46,201 nt of DNA from Folioceros fuciformis. Its lineage: Eukaryota > Anthocerotophyta > Anthocerotopsida > Anthocerotales. The stretch is taken from the NCBI GenBank assembly GCA_049999805.1, contig JBNGIO010005751.1, positions 1 to 46,201 of the forward strand, in the 5' to 3' direction. Under the pieces are notes generated by a model, which worked only from the letters and a program-made list of their open reading frames with translations, was not told where the DNA came from and did no database searches. Below are positions 20,901 through 31,679 of this stretch, piece by piece. The translations under genes were made by a program, and so were the position numbers. Positions within the stretch are counted from its first letter, which is position 1. Every line of letters begins with the position of its first letter.

Positions 20901-22196
20901 CCAGCTACCAGCTTAACCAAAAAGCTGGAACCATGGCGGGTATTTTAACGCTTTCACAATCCGGGTCAGAAAATACGTACTCCCCCAAAGAGACTTGACT
21001 TAAGAAACCAATGATTCTTCCAGCGCTAAAGCTTTGACCGAGCGTAATCCTCATGAATAGCCGATATGTCACAATAGCGACTCTGTTCATGTCCAGTAAG
21101 CCTCTGTTATTCACCTGTTCTGAACATTTTTACGGGCTGCCTGTAGACCTTTCTCAGCTTCATCTCTCACGATGTGATACAACATTTGGAACTCACCCAT
21201 CATTTACTAAAGATTCTGCTTCAATTATTGTGCTGAGCTTCTTACTTGCCCCAAGTTCTTTGAGCAGAGCAACAACAGCCACCGGGTCTGTTGCACCAAG
21301 TAAGCCTCCCAGCAAAAGAGACGTGCTCCAATTCCAGCCGTGAGGGAGAAGATACTGTAAAATCAACTCACCCACAGTTGGTGCTTATTATGGAGAACGA
21401 TATTCAGATCAAAGACGCCCTCGAAAGGGGAAGATGGTAGACCTTCACAGCACACACAACACACCCGGTTCACAACTCCGAGACTAGAAGTTGAAATCAC
21501 AACTCCCGGACCCGCAAGCAACACAATTTGCATCATACACTTCTGCACACCACGCAAGCAAAAAAACCGTCAAACAAGTATGAATCGGAAGAACCAGCAA
21601 CCACAGAAGCTCACTGGTCCAGAAGATCGCAAACCATACCTTAACGTAATGCACGTCAAAAGCTAAGGAACTTTCGAACAAGAGAACTGGCAAGAAGATG
21701 AAAAGAATTAAGTCCCCATCCATGTTAGCCCCTGAACAGCCTGCATTCAGCGATGTAAACATAGAGGAAGAAGTGGATATTGTATGAATTGGATCAGAAA
21801 TTCCGGACAACATCTTGGCCAAATCCTACATATTAACAGAAGCCACACACAAAGTACTTACACATCCGGATGCTTTCCCCCAGCACACCTAAGCCCTGCT
21901 GCGTCCCATACTCTGCCCACAGGAGCAACAGGTCAAGCCTGCACCTTTTTTGTTTTTCAAAAACCAAAGTTGCAGCATTAACAAATTATGAGCGCACCAA
22001 GAGCCCCGACCCCCACGCCAACAAGGAGTAATGCAACCGTGTAAGGCAACCTCCTGTTTCGCACAAGCTGGCTGCAGAGAACCCCCAATATTAAAGACAA
22101 GCCCAAGAAAAGGATGGCCACCTCGGGGCCACCGTGATGGCCATTTTGCGGCTCCCAGCTGGGTGACACTTGTTCGGGCATGGGAGACAAATCCAT
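17971..22196 (-). pseudogene. SOS1: SOS1-type plasma-membrane Na+/H+ antiporter, disrupted
   Basis: SOS1 (NHX7/8, CPA1 family) exports Na+ in exchange for H+. Many exons are clear on the minus strand: 22196 to about 22000 (start ATG), about 21815-21640, 21542-21465, 21354-21197, 21082-20981, 20851 to about 20735, 20637-20585, 20488-20423, 20166-20117, 19958-19774, one ending at 19617, 19538 to about 19440, then cytosolic-domain exons at about 19320-19075, 18888-18550 and 18275-18150, and one starting at 18056. Signatures are FLPVLLFESSLAFDVHYVK, GATDPVAVVALLKELGASKK, AEHGGQVSGILTVMTVG, WSGLRGAVTLSLSL, FLTGGIVFMTIVI and KYEMYTKGLEVF. Two breaks suggest a pseudogene. An extra A in AAAA at 19494-19491 shifts the frame into NGSTTQFLL. 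The exon at 18056 runs into copia gag after QYFIEALPP, so the cyclic-nucleotide-binding domain and C-terminal tail are absent. Some junctions (20735, 20420-20170) remain unresolved. Sequencing or assembly error is the alternative. Confidence 0.75.
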
Positions 22197-23440
22197 GCCT
22201 TAAGTTCCAGGCACAGTGGAGACAGGTGCTAGGCAAACCTCCACGCCACACATTATATGCCAGGCATCGGCTACGTATGTATGTGTTCTTGAGCTTCCAA
22301 GCCGGGAGATTCATTTGTGGTCTCGTATGTGTTCTGAGGTCAAACAGCCCAGCCCTGGGCCCAGCCAGCCCCCTTAATTATGTATAGCCCAAACCCAACG
22401 CGGGGTTAAAATAGTACAATTAGAGCCCTGAAATTGGGTTTGGGCTGACACGACAGCTATTCCTTCGTTCAAAGGACCAAGGGCTGCTGCTCGGCCACGA
22501 AACACAGAAACATGGTCGACGATCATGGCAAGATTTTATAAAAGCTCACGAATACATACATAGTCTACCGGCTTTGAAGAATTGTGCTGCCTCCAGGGAC
22601 ACTGATTGATATTGAAGGTGCGGAAGGTTGTCCAGGGTCCGGAAGTGTCCCCAGCCCGGAAGCCGAAATGGACATGCCGCTGTCCCCGAGGTGGCATTCT
22701 TGTTACAAACTTGTCACGTCACAAATGAAGTATGCCCTAAGGGACTGGACCAAGGTCTGTGAGGGGGGATCAGCGCTCTGGGAGGAAAGAAGTGATGAAA
22801 GGACGTCAGGATTTCGCACGTTTCATAAGCAACAATGCTTCCATCAATTCCCCGACTTTCCCTAGCTAAGAGCTCATGGTTAAGGAAAGCGCACGATTGA
22901 CAAGAGACGCAAGTACGGCGCCTACGAAACAAGACCAGCTGCCCGACCGGCCGACCGATTCCATCCCGAAAGCGAAATTCCTTCAACAACTGGCCACCTG
23001 CGGTTCACCGGAAACTCCACCACTGCGTTGCACATCTTTCCTCGGATTACACAAAAATGCATCGCAGCTCGTGAACTTGGCCCGGACCGAACTCTGACAC
23101 CGAACAACACCACATCGACCTACTGGTACGTTCGGACAAGGCCGCTATCGTGCCGCGGCCCCAACTCGGCTCAGCCTGCACCATAGCCGGCCGAAATCAC
23201 CATGGCTCGTCTCGTGTACTGAGCACCATGCATGGACTTTTCAATTTCCAAAAACAGAATCCGCTCAATAATCTGTCTTATCCTCTTCGCCGGCCACCCT
23301 TCATCGGCGCAGAGAACTGCCTTTCATGGAATCCGTAACTTACGTAAAACTCTCATCGCGAGGAGACAATCAGATCATCCATGCATTACAACTCCAATTA
23401 TATTAATAACCAAAAAACGGCACTCCGTCTCAAGTCTGTG
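22197..23440. other. Spacer, 5' flank of the SOS1-type gene
   Basis: Should contain the promoter and leader of the minus-strand SOS1-type gene. Open frames of 60-140 codons occur on both strands but lack recognisable domains. No repeat or RNA gene was seen. Confidence 0.4.
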
Positions 23441-23968
23441 TCACGTAAAGATATCATTTGATTTACAAGAAGGCTGGGAAGTACTCTCCAACGCCATAGG
23501 TGCAACACAAGTATCTAGTGGCTTTATAGACGAATATCTTAACAAACATCCTCTTACATTGTAAGTACCAGCTCTTGGCACTCCTTCACAAGCTCTATAC
23601 AACAATTCATGTTTAGCTACCGTTAGACAATATTGACACTGTGGTGCTGTTTTCAAGGACACTGATCTCTCTGGAAAACAACTCACAACACCCCATATAT
23701 TTAGCCCAGATGAACTCCAATAATGAGCATAATATGGAAGCGCCCCTGGAATATCAAATCTTCTACCCCCTGCAACAACAAGCAAGTCTAAGGTCTTATC
23801 GAGATACACAGCCAGAGCATCTCCAGGATTCATGCCATACCCACATTGTAATGAGTTCAAGGACAAATCTATGGGGTTCACTAAAGCTGCAAAGGGCAAC
23901 TTGAAATGATAAATTATCACAAGAATTAATAAAGATATGTGCTTAAATCCACTGCTTAGATTGAACAT
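23441..23968 (-). CDS. Secreted Gnk2-type (stress-antifungal, DUF26) protein
   Basis: A single-exon frame of 175 residues from an ATG at 23968; the frame is open slightly further upstream but without ATG. Residues 1-27 form a signal peptide (basic start, then ISLLILVIIYHF). The mature part resembles one Gnk2/salt-stress-response antifungal domain: CGYGMNPGDALAVYLDKTLD near the start, then FDIPGALPYYAHYW, then the cysteine cluster CQYC (residues 111-114) leading to GCLLRYS at 140-146, which is the family's C...C-x2-C...C-x-LRYS end. There are eight cysteines (42, 97, 111, 114, 127, 141, 154, 168), consistent with disulphides in the cell wall. The spacing between Cys97 and Cys111 is longer than the usual C-x8-C. 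No kinase or membrane anchor follows, so it is a free secreted protein. Role is inferred from family: carbohydrate binding, antifungal or cell-cell signalling. Confidence 0.7.
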   Translation of the reverse strand: MFNLSSGFKHISLLILVIIYHFKLPFAALVNPIDLSLNSLQCGYGMNPGDALAVYLDKTLDLLVVAGGRRFDIPGALPYYAHYWSSSGLNIWGVVSCFPERSVSLKTAPQCQYCLTVAKHELLYRACEGVPRAGTYNVRGCLLRYSSIKPLDTCVAPMALESTSQPSCKSNDIFT

Positions 23969-25620
23969 GTTGTAAAGTCTCACTCATCCAATAGAATCAT
24001 GCAAGTAAGTGTCTCTTGGGTCTTGGGAAACTCGTCACATGGAGTTTAAGATGCAAAATTCATGCAAAGCACTTCTTGGGTGGAAGCCTAATGTTGTAAT
24101 CACAGGCTCTTGTGACTTCAGCTTTGTTTTTTGTTACAAGGGATGTTTGTTTGATGTTTATAGACTGATGATATATTGTTAAGAATTTTATTGAACATAT
24201 GTATAATATGTGTTCTAATTTATACATAAGAGAAAATTTGAAGGGATTTTATTATAAGAAATATGATGGAAATCCCAGCTATTCGAAGAACAAACAAATG
24301 GGAACAATCCAATGCAGGATACCATGCCATGGAGGAATAGAGAAGAATATGTGAATCTATATTATTCACTCAAAGAGGTAATATAATATATGTTGTTTAT
24401 TTTGTCCACTTCACATGTCAGTTGTTGACTAGAAAAGAGAGAGAAACTTTGACCTCATGAAGATATGTGTTTTTAAGCTAAGCACATGTTATATTTGAAG
24501 GTTGCTGCATTACGTGAATATAATTGTTAATTAGTGTTTTATTAACATATTCATGACAATAATTGAGATGATCAAGTATGATAAGTTCAAGGAGTTGAAG
24601 CCCATATAAAACGTGTTACTCAAAGGGTATATTCTGCAAAGATATTTTCTAGAATATAGATCTTAATTTAGAATAATTGAAAAGAATTTTGAGCGAGTAT
24701 CTTTGAAACGTGTTTTAAAATGGTCAATAGAAATTACCAAGAAACCCACTCTGGATAGAGTTAGGGTTTGGTTTGAATTTGTGATTTTTTTTTCTTGAAT
24801 TATCGTTGTATATTCTAGATGGAAATGAACAGACACTTAAGTGTGTATATATTTTTAATTTTGAGAATATTAAAAAAAATAAAAATAAATAAATTATTAT
24901 ATGTATAGTAGGTAGATGGAACTCTCAAATATAAGTCCCACTTTTCATATTTTTTTTCTTTCCTAATTTGAATGTGGAAGGGTGGGTTGAAATCCATTGG
25001 CGGCTTAACCTGGTATCGTGTGGTGTCTTTTGAAGTTGCGTGATATTTATATTACATGGACTGTGTAGGAATAGACTGTTGTTTTTTGTGGAACGCTTAG
25101 TTATCGAATTTGTCCAGCGTCGTTCGCCTGGCTGGAGAAGGAGATGGAATCTGGAAGCAGGACAGATAGGTAGGTGGCTCGGACCCATTTGTGTATGTAT
25201 ATGCATGTGCTACACGGCATGTCCTTTTTTTGAAAGGTCCTTGGCTGGGTATAGGGGGGTATAACTGGAGTTTTATTGGAGTGGCAGAACCATCTGGTTG
25301 GCAATGCGTTTCATGTGCGAGCCCGGACTGGTGAGAATGAGCTGAATGGTGCCGCCGGTCCAATCAGTGACAGGGGCTAGGGTTGAGTTGAGGCAGCGGT
25401 CGCACGCAGTTGGGATGATCCGAGTCCGGGATCGTGGAAGTAGAATCACAAGCGCATGTGCGAGTGGGTGTGGAAGCTGATTCCAGCTGTAGTGTTGAGT
25501 AGTTGGAAGGGCGGGCTGCTGCCTATGAGCATCGATCGGGTTTGAAGAGGCGTCTGTTGGTAACTGAGGAGTTGCCTCCTTATATATCTGGATCGGCTCG
25601 GGGGAAGGCGGATAGGGGTG
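23969..25620. other. A+T-rich spacer and leader of the E2 gene
   Basis: From about 24120 to 24960 the sequence is A+T-rich with homopolymers and no coding signal. From about 25270 the G+C content rises into the presumed 5' UTR and promoter of the E2 gene. A TATATATC word lies at about 25580, only about 40 bp before the start codon. I looked for miR399-like target sites, known from PHO2 leaders, and saw none. Confidence 0.4.
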
Positions 25621-28371
25621 ATGGCAGACGAGGACCTGCATCGGCTGCTGTCCGTGTCCAACGTGTTTCGGGAGGATCTGGTGCAGCTCGTGTCTCAGCC
25701 AGATTTGAGGGGCCTGGTGATGCATGTGGCCGGGGCCTCTGATTCTGACGCTGACACGGAATATGACGACGAGGAGGATCTGAGCCTGACGCCTCTGGGC
25801 TCCGCTCGGATCTGCTGGCTCAATTCTGAAGGCCAGCATCCCAAGGACGTGAGAATGGATGATGTCCGGGTCCTGGACCGCGCTTTTATGCACGGTGACC
25901 GTGTGGCTTTGGCTTCAGATCCGTTAGGGCAGCTTGGGACGGTGTCGGATGTGGATCTCAGGGTTGATTTGGAAGGCGAGAAGGGCAACATTCTGACGGA
26001 CGTTGACAGCAAGAAGCTGAGACGGATCAGGCCGTTTGCACCTGGAAGTTTTGTGGTACAGGACTTTTGGGTCGGTCGCGTGGAGTTTGTCGAAGATAAC
26101 GTCACCGTTCTGTTTGATGACGGTTCCAAGTCCAAAATCTTGAGGGCAGATCCTGAACTAATCCAACCTGTGGCCGTCGATCCGATGCACGATGATGACT
26201 ACCCATTCTACCCGGGGCAGAGGGTCAAGGCTGTTACTCCTGGTCTGTTCAGGCAGTCTAGATGGATGAGGGGGAAAAGTAAGAAATCACTTGGGGTTGT
26301 TATTGATGTGGAGGCTTCAACTGTTTCGGTGGATTGGGTTGGAGCCGGAAATGCTCCTTCGACTGCATCTCGGCCTCCCCCTGCGCCACAGCAAAATCCC
26401 AAGTCTCTCTTGCCACTCACCTATTTCTCTTACACGGAGTGGCAGATTGGAGATCGGACGCTGCCTCCTGCGGATGAGACCACTTCGCTGGAGAATGACT
26501 TACCAGATGAGCTGCTGGATGATAGCGAGGATCGTCCGCAGTCGTCTGGATCGGGTGTTGGGAAAACGCCAGCAGAAGGTGCAGCACCAGAGGTGAGGTC
26601 ATGTCGTAAGGCAACTTTAAAGCCACGGCGTCTGAAGCTGGATCCCAAGATCAAGTTGCCAAGGAGGGATGAGCCTTCGGACAGTGGCTCACGGGAGGAG
26701 GTGTGTGAGTATGCCCTTCGTGTGGTGAACACCAAGACTACTGTGGATGTGATCTGGCAAGATGGGACTACGAGCTCTGGACTAGATACTTACTTGCTTG
26801 TCCCAAAGGACAACTTCGGTGACCATGAATTCTTCCCGGAAGAGTATGTCATTGAAAGGGGATCTGATGGTGAAGGGGTGGAGATGGATTCTCGAAGGGT
26901 TGGTGTTGTACAGAGCGTGGACTCTAGAGAGCGCACAGCTAAAGTGCGGTGGCTCAAGCCAAGTTGTTTACGCAAGAGTGTCGTTCCGCTAGGGGAAGCA
27001 CGTGAGTGGGATATTGAGGAGGTCGTCAGCTGTTACGAGTTGTTTGAGCATCCAGAGTACAGCTACAGCTTAGGTGATGTGGTTGTACGGCTAGCTCCCG
27101 ACTCCTCTGACCAGGGTGCCACTGGGTATCATGGGGTTGGTACGAGGAGAGGAAAGCCTTGGCAAGCACCTGCAGACCTGCGTGGCCTATCATGGGTTGG
27201 GTCTATTATTGGTCTTCAGGGGGGTGATATACAAGTAGCTTGGTTGAATGGCTCAGTGTCAATGGTGGAGCCGCGAGAGGTCATTACCCTTAGCCGTGGC
27301 GAGGATGGTTCTTCAGCGTATGACAACGACTCTGAGGCCTATGATGGGGAAGGGGTTGAAGATGATTCCAGCAGCTGGGAGACTGCAAAGTCTAGTGATG
27401 TAGCAGTGCTAGCAGACATCAAAGAATTTGATTCGCAGGTAGACGCCCCTGAAATATTTCAAGATGTCCTTGAGGGAGAGCAGGAAAGGGGCTCCGAAGG
27501 AGAGCTTGAAAATGATTTGCCAAGAGATAATGGAAGTAGTTTGCAGACTTCAGGAGTTAAGGAAGATGGCTTCAGGCATTTTGATAGTGTTACAGATGCT
27601 TCGGACCATAAGTACTTATCCGAGCTTGGCCAGCTATCTAATCAGAAAAAGTGGCTAAAGAGAGTGCAGCAGGAATGGGCCCTCCTGGAGCAAAATCTTC
27701 CAGACACGATTTTTGTGAGAGTTTATGAGGATCGAATGGATTTGCTAAGAGCTGTGATTGTGGGTGTGAGTGGAACCCCATACCATGGAGGATTATTTGT
27801 TTTTGACCTTTTTCTCCCCCCTGACTTTCCAGCGTTACCCCCTGTGGCCTATTATCACTCTGGTGGCCTAAGACTGAATCCAAACCTGTACGAGAACGGA
27901 AAGGTGTGCCTCAGTCTGCTTAATACTTGGACGGGAACTGGAATTGAAGTTTGGAATCCGAAAACTTCCTCTATATTACAGGTTCTTCTTTCAATTCAGG
28001 CATTGGTGCTGAATGAGAAGCCATATTTCAATGAGGCGGGCTATGATAGGCAGGTGGGAACCGCGGAAGGAGAAAAGAACTCTCTCATCTACAATGAGAA
28101 TGCTTTCCTGTTGTGCTGTAAAACCATGCTCTATCAGCTACGTCGACCACCTCAGCATTTTGAAAAGCTTGTGAGGGACCACTATAGGTCGCAGGGACCT
28201 TACATTATTGAAGCATGCAATGCTTATTTGGCTGGGGCTCGTGTCGGTTCCCTTCCGGCGAATCGTACCAATAAAGGTGTTACCGAAGAAAGCTCGGCTG
28301 GATTCAAGCTAATGCTAGCGAAGATGGTGCCAAAACTCCAAGAGGCATTTTCCCAGGTGGAAGATTTATGA
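25621..28371 (+). CDS. Large UBE2O/PHO2-type ubiquitin-conjugating enzyme E2
   Basis: This intronless frame of 916 residues starts at ATG 25621 (MADEDLHRLLSV). The upstream GTG in frame is not a plant start. The UBC core spans about residues 674-840: QKKWLKRVQQEWALLEQNLP, GLFVFDLFLPPDFPALPP, NLYENGKVCLSLLNTWTG with catalytic Cys at residue 763, and ILQVLLSIQALVLNEKPYFNE. The long N-terminal part has several SH3-like blocks (for example VALASDPLGQLGTVSDVDL, FYPGQRVKAVTPGLF, WVGSIIGLQGGDIQVAWLNG) and acidic linkers, as in UBE2O and plant UBC23/UBC24. Length is close to Arabidopsis PHO2/UBC24 (about 900), which targets phosphate transporters and PHO1 at endomembranes. UBC23-like is the alternative; the E2/E3 hybrid character is inferred from the family. 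Confidence 0.9.
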   Translation: MADEDLHRLLSVSNVFREDLVQLVSQPDLRGLVMHVAGASDSDADTEYDDEEDLSLTPLGSARICWLNSEGQHPKDVRMDDVRVLDRAFMHGDRVALASDPLGQLGTVSDVDLRVDLEGEKGNILTDVDSKKLRRIRPFAPGSFVVQDFWVGRVEFVEDNVTVLFDDGSKSKILRADPELIQPVAVDPMHDDDYPFYPGQRVKAVTPGLFRQSRWMRGKSKKSLGVVIDVEASTVSVDWVGAGNAPSTASRPPPAPQQNPKSLLPLTYFSYTEWQIGDRTLPPADETTSLENDLPDELLDDSEDRPQSSGSGVGKTPAEGAAPEVRSCRKATLKPRRLKLDPKIKLPRRDEPSDSGSREEVCEYALRVVNTKTTVDVIWQDGTTSSGLDTYLLVPKDNFGDHEFFPEEYVIERGSDGEGVEMDSRRVGVVQSVDSRERTAKVRWLKPSCLRKSVVPLGEAREWDIEEVVSCYELFEHPEYSYSLGDVVVRLAPDSSDQGATGYHGVGTRRGKPWQAPADLRGLSWVGSIIGLQGGDIQVAWLNGSVSMVEPREVITLSRGEDGSSAYDNDSEAYDGEGVEDDSSSWETAKSSDVAVLADIKEFDSQVDAPEIFQDVLEGEQERGSEGELENDLPRDNGSSLQTSGVKEDGFRHFDSVTDASDHKYLSELGQLSNQKKWLKRVQQEWALLEQNLPDTIFVRVYEDRMDLLRAVIVGVSGTPYHGGLFVFDLFLPPDFPALPPVAYYHSGGLRLNPNLYENGKVCLSLLNTWTGTGIEVWNPKTSSILQVLLSIQALVLNEKPYFNEAGYDRQVGTAEGEKNSLIYNENAFLLCCKTMLYQLRRPPQHFEKLVRDHYRSQGPYIIEACNAYLAGARVGSLPANRTNKGVTEESSAGFKLMLAKMVPKLQEAFSQVEDL

Positions 28372-28887
28372 CGAATTTCTTGCTGCAACTTTTGAGGATA
28401 GTCAGACAAAAAAAGCCCATCTTGCAGGTAGCAGAATTTGCTTTCTGTGCAGTGTTGGGAAGCTGCTAATCACGGCTCGCGAGCAGTACCGCGAACTCGG
28501 GACCCTGGAATTTTCTGTTCACCGTTTTTGATCTAATTTCACCACTCGAAGAGTTGCAATTCTTACCGTACGAACAGTTGTTGAATAACCTGAAATGTTT
28601 ACATTGAATATTTCCACAACAAACCAAATTCCAGATTGTTCCTCAAAAGAACAGAAGTTTCGACCATCTTATCCCCGGGCTACACCAAAAGCTGGATCTT
28701 AAAATGCAGTCGCACACTACAGGATGATGAAACAGGAAGCGAATGCTTAGGCTGCAGGAACGTAAACCATGGCGAAGGAGATTGAGGTTCCCTGCCTGCA
28801 GATGATGAAACCCTTAGAACCCAAGCAACTAGCAGTTTCAGTCAAAAATTGAACCTGAGCTACCGGTCAGCCCAAGGTATAACAGGC
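28372..28887. other. Spacer between convergent E2 and EF2 genes
   Basis: About 516 bp holding the two 3' UTRs. No coding signal or repeat was recognised. Confidence 0.5.
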
Positions 28888-31679
28888 CTACAGCTTGTCC
28901 TCGAACTCAGACAAGGGGGTCACGGTTTCTTTCAACCCCTTGCGTTTCCTGATGGTCAAAACCAGTTGTCCCGAAGGACTTGTGGCGTCCAGAGGGTCGG
29001 TGTTCATCAGGTCCCAATGATCGAACACACACTGCGGGAACGCCTGCCCAGATGTAGCCGCTCTCAATGCGCTGGAGAACCCAAAAGATTCGATGACGGG
29101 CAGATATGCCTTGATGTTGTACAGGGGAGTCCCCGGCCTCTGAACCTCCTCGAACACATGACCACGCTTCTGGTTCAGACAACCATAGATGCCACCCAGA
29201 GCCTGCTCGGGTGCCTGAATTTCCACAAGGTACACTGGTTCCAGCAGACGCGGCTTTGCAGTCAACATGGCAGCATACATCACCCTCCTCGCTGTGGGAA
29301 TGATCTGCCCACCACCTCTGTGGATAGCGTCCGTGTGCAGCACCACATCGCACACCTCGAAGGCAATGCCACGCATGTTCTCGTCTGCAAGAGCACCTTC
29401 CTTCGACGCCCACTGGAATGCAGCCACAACAGAATCCTTGATTTCATTCAGATACTGCACTCCCTTGCACATGTCCACCACAATGTTCGGTCCTGTCGTC
29501 TCCGGTCCAAAACACCAGATCTTCTTTGCCAGGTCCTTATCCCACCCATACTCCTCCGCCAAGATCCTGCTCCTCACCTTCGGGTCATCACGAGGTCCGA
29601 TCTTACCATCATCGATGGCCTCCGCCAGCCCTTCCTCCAGGGGACGGGCCTCGAAGTACAGCCTGTTATGCTTGTTCGGGGACTTGCTCATCACCACACG
29701 ACATGACTTCTCCAGCACGGTTTCACGGAACGACACCACCGGGGGTGACACCACTATCTCAGCCCCTCCCATGAAGTCCTCTTGCAGATCCTTCAGACAG
29801 ATTTCCAGGTGCAGCTCACCGGCTCCTGCAATGATGTGCTCCCCAGACTCCTCAATCATCGTCAACACCATCGGGTCAGACTTTGCCAACCGCTTCAATC
29901 CTTCCACAAGCTTCGGCAAATCGGAAGCCACCTTGCACTGAACTGCCACTCGCACCACTGGAGACACCGAGAACTTCATTGCCTTGATGGGGTGGGCGTC
30001 CGTTTCCTTCTCGTTCGTCAACGTCGCATTCTTTGTGATGAACTGGTCCAGACCAACTAGAGCAACTGTGTTCCCACATGGCACGTCCTCCACAGACTCC
30101 TGACGTCTCCCCATCCAAATCACAGTTCTCTGCACGCTCTTCGTGTACAGGTCCTTCTTCTGCCCTGGAATATAGTTCGGCCCCATGATCCTCACCTTCA
30201 TCCCTGTTGCCACCTTCCCAGCAAACACACGCCCGAACGCAAAGAACCGACCCTTGTCCGATGCAGGAATCATCTTCGACACATACAACATCAGGGGACC
30301 CTCGGGGTCGCAGTTCCTGATGGCATTCGCATACGCATCATCCAGAGGGCCCTCGTACAGGTTCTCCACACGGTACTTCTGAGCCGTCGCTGGGGATGGC
30401 AGGTGAAATATCATCATCTCCAGCAACGCGTTGCTCGCTGGCAACCACGTCTGCATCACCCTCTTCATCAGAGGCTTCCCCATCAACTCCTTCTCATCAC
30501 CCTTCATCACCACCCCCAACTTCGCTAACATGGGCCACAGCTTGTCCTTCTGATCGTTCATGCAGATGTTGATGATCTGCTTGATCGGCTCGTAGATGAA
30601 CTGCACGAACCCACGCTGACACGTGTCCGAACCCGTATTCTTCGACGTCCACTTCCTCGTCTTCGGGTCGAAGTAGTTCTCACCCCAAAGCCTCTCCATC
30701 ATCTTCTTCTCATCCACCTGAAACTTCGCCGCATACATCTTCGCGAAGTTCGTCAGTGTGAACGCCCACCCGTGCAACCCCGCCGAGAATGCAACAGTCC
30801 CCTTCTCAGGGTACACTTGCACATCACCCAGCAGAGCATCCTCATACGTCGCCATGATCACATTCGCACTCTCAATCACACGCTGGAACGTCTGGTACGC
30901 CTCCTCCCCGTCCACCTGCAGCTCCAAAAAGCACCTGTCCATCTTGTTCACCGTCAAAACTGGCCTGATCCTCTCACCCAAAGCCTGCCTCAGCACAGTC
31001 TCCGTCTGCACGCACACACCCTCGATGCAGTCCACCACCACCAACGCTCCATCGGTAATCCGCAGTGCAGCCGTCACCTCCGAAGAGAAATCCACGTGCC
31101 CGGGAGAATCGATCAAGTTTATCAGGTAGTCATTCCCATCTCGCAATCCCGTGTAAGCCTTCAGCGACTCGTCCGCCATCTCATAGTACAAAGAGATACC
31201 GGTCGACTTGATCGTGATACCCCGCTCCGCCTCGTCGGCCCTGGTATCTGTCAACCGAACATCACCAGCCACTTCTTGCGCGATGATACCGGCTGCAGCC
31301 ACCAGGGAGTCTGTCAAAGTAGACTTGCCTGTAATCACAGCAAGTCACCACACCCGTCAGGACCAATCGCACGAACATGGCAACCATCTTCAGACATCAT
31401 CTCGGAGCTGGACACAACACATACCGTGGTCCACATGTGCAATCACAGACATGTTCCTGATATTATGCTTTTTGTCCATGATCCGCCGCAGCTCTTCTGC
31501 TGTAAACTTCACCTGCACATACACCAGCACCGGATGAGCTGAACCATCACACAACATCCCGGTCGATGAAACGGAAGCCGATTTACACCCCATTCCACCT
31601 CCACACCAACTGTATCCATTCATCTCAACCACTGAGACCAAACTGCACAAGCCAAAGAGATGGCAGAGCAAGCTACCAT
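28888..31679 (-). CDS. Translation elongation factor 2 (eEF2)
   Basis: eEF2 is the cytosolic GTPase that translocates the ribosome. Three coding exons join to 843 residues, the standard plant length. They are 31679-31677 (just the ATG, followed at once by a GTAGCT donor), 31512-31425 ([20 protein letters not shown] to the P-loop AHVDHG) and 31328-28888 ([14 protein letters not shown] onward). G motifs are visible: [21 protein letters not shown] and NKMDR. The regulatory threonine region reads [11 protein letters not shown]. The diphthamide histidine is His700 in [16 protein letters not shown], and the C terminus ends FEDKL. The intron splitting the GHGK-type P-loop at Gly and the first intron right after ATG are structural hallmarks. 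A telo-box-like TTAGGGTTC lies upstream at 31845. High expression is expected for this family. Confidence 0.95.

Noticed and set aside
24900-25620. miR399-like target sites upstream of the PHO2-like E2
   Set aside because: I looked for the expected complementary 21-mers and saw no convincing match; the GGAGAAGGAGAT word at 25134 is too short.
25273-25893. 206-codon minus-strand frame over the E2 gene start
   Set aside because: Low-complexity Pro/His/Gln-rich shadow across a leader and the start of a real gene.
28849-29706. Long plus-strand frame (285 codons) opposite EF2
   Set aside because: Shadow of the highly biased EF2 coding strand; no domain and an unlikely composition.
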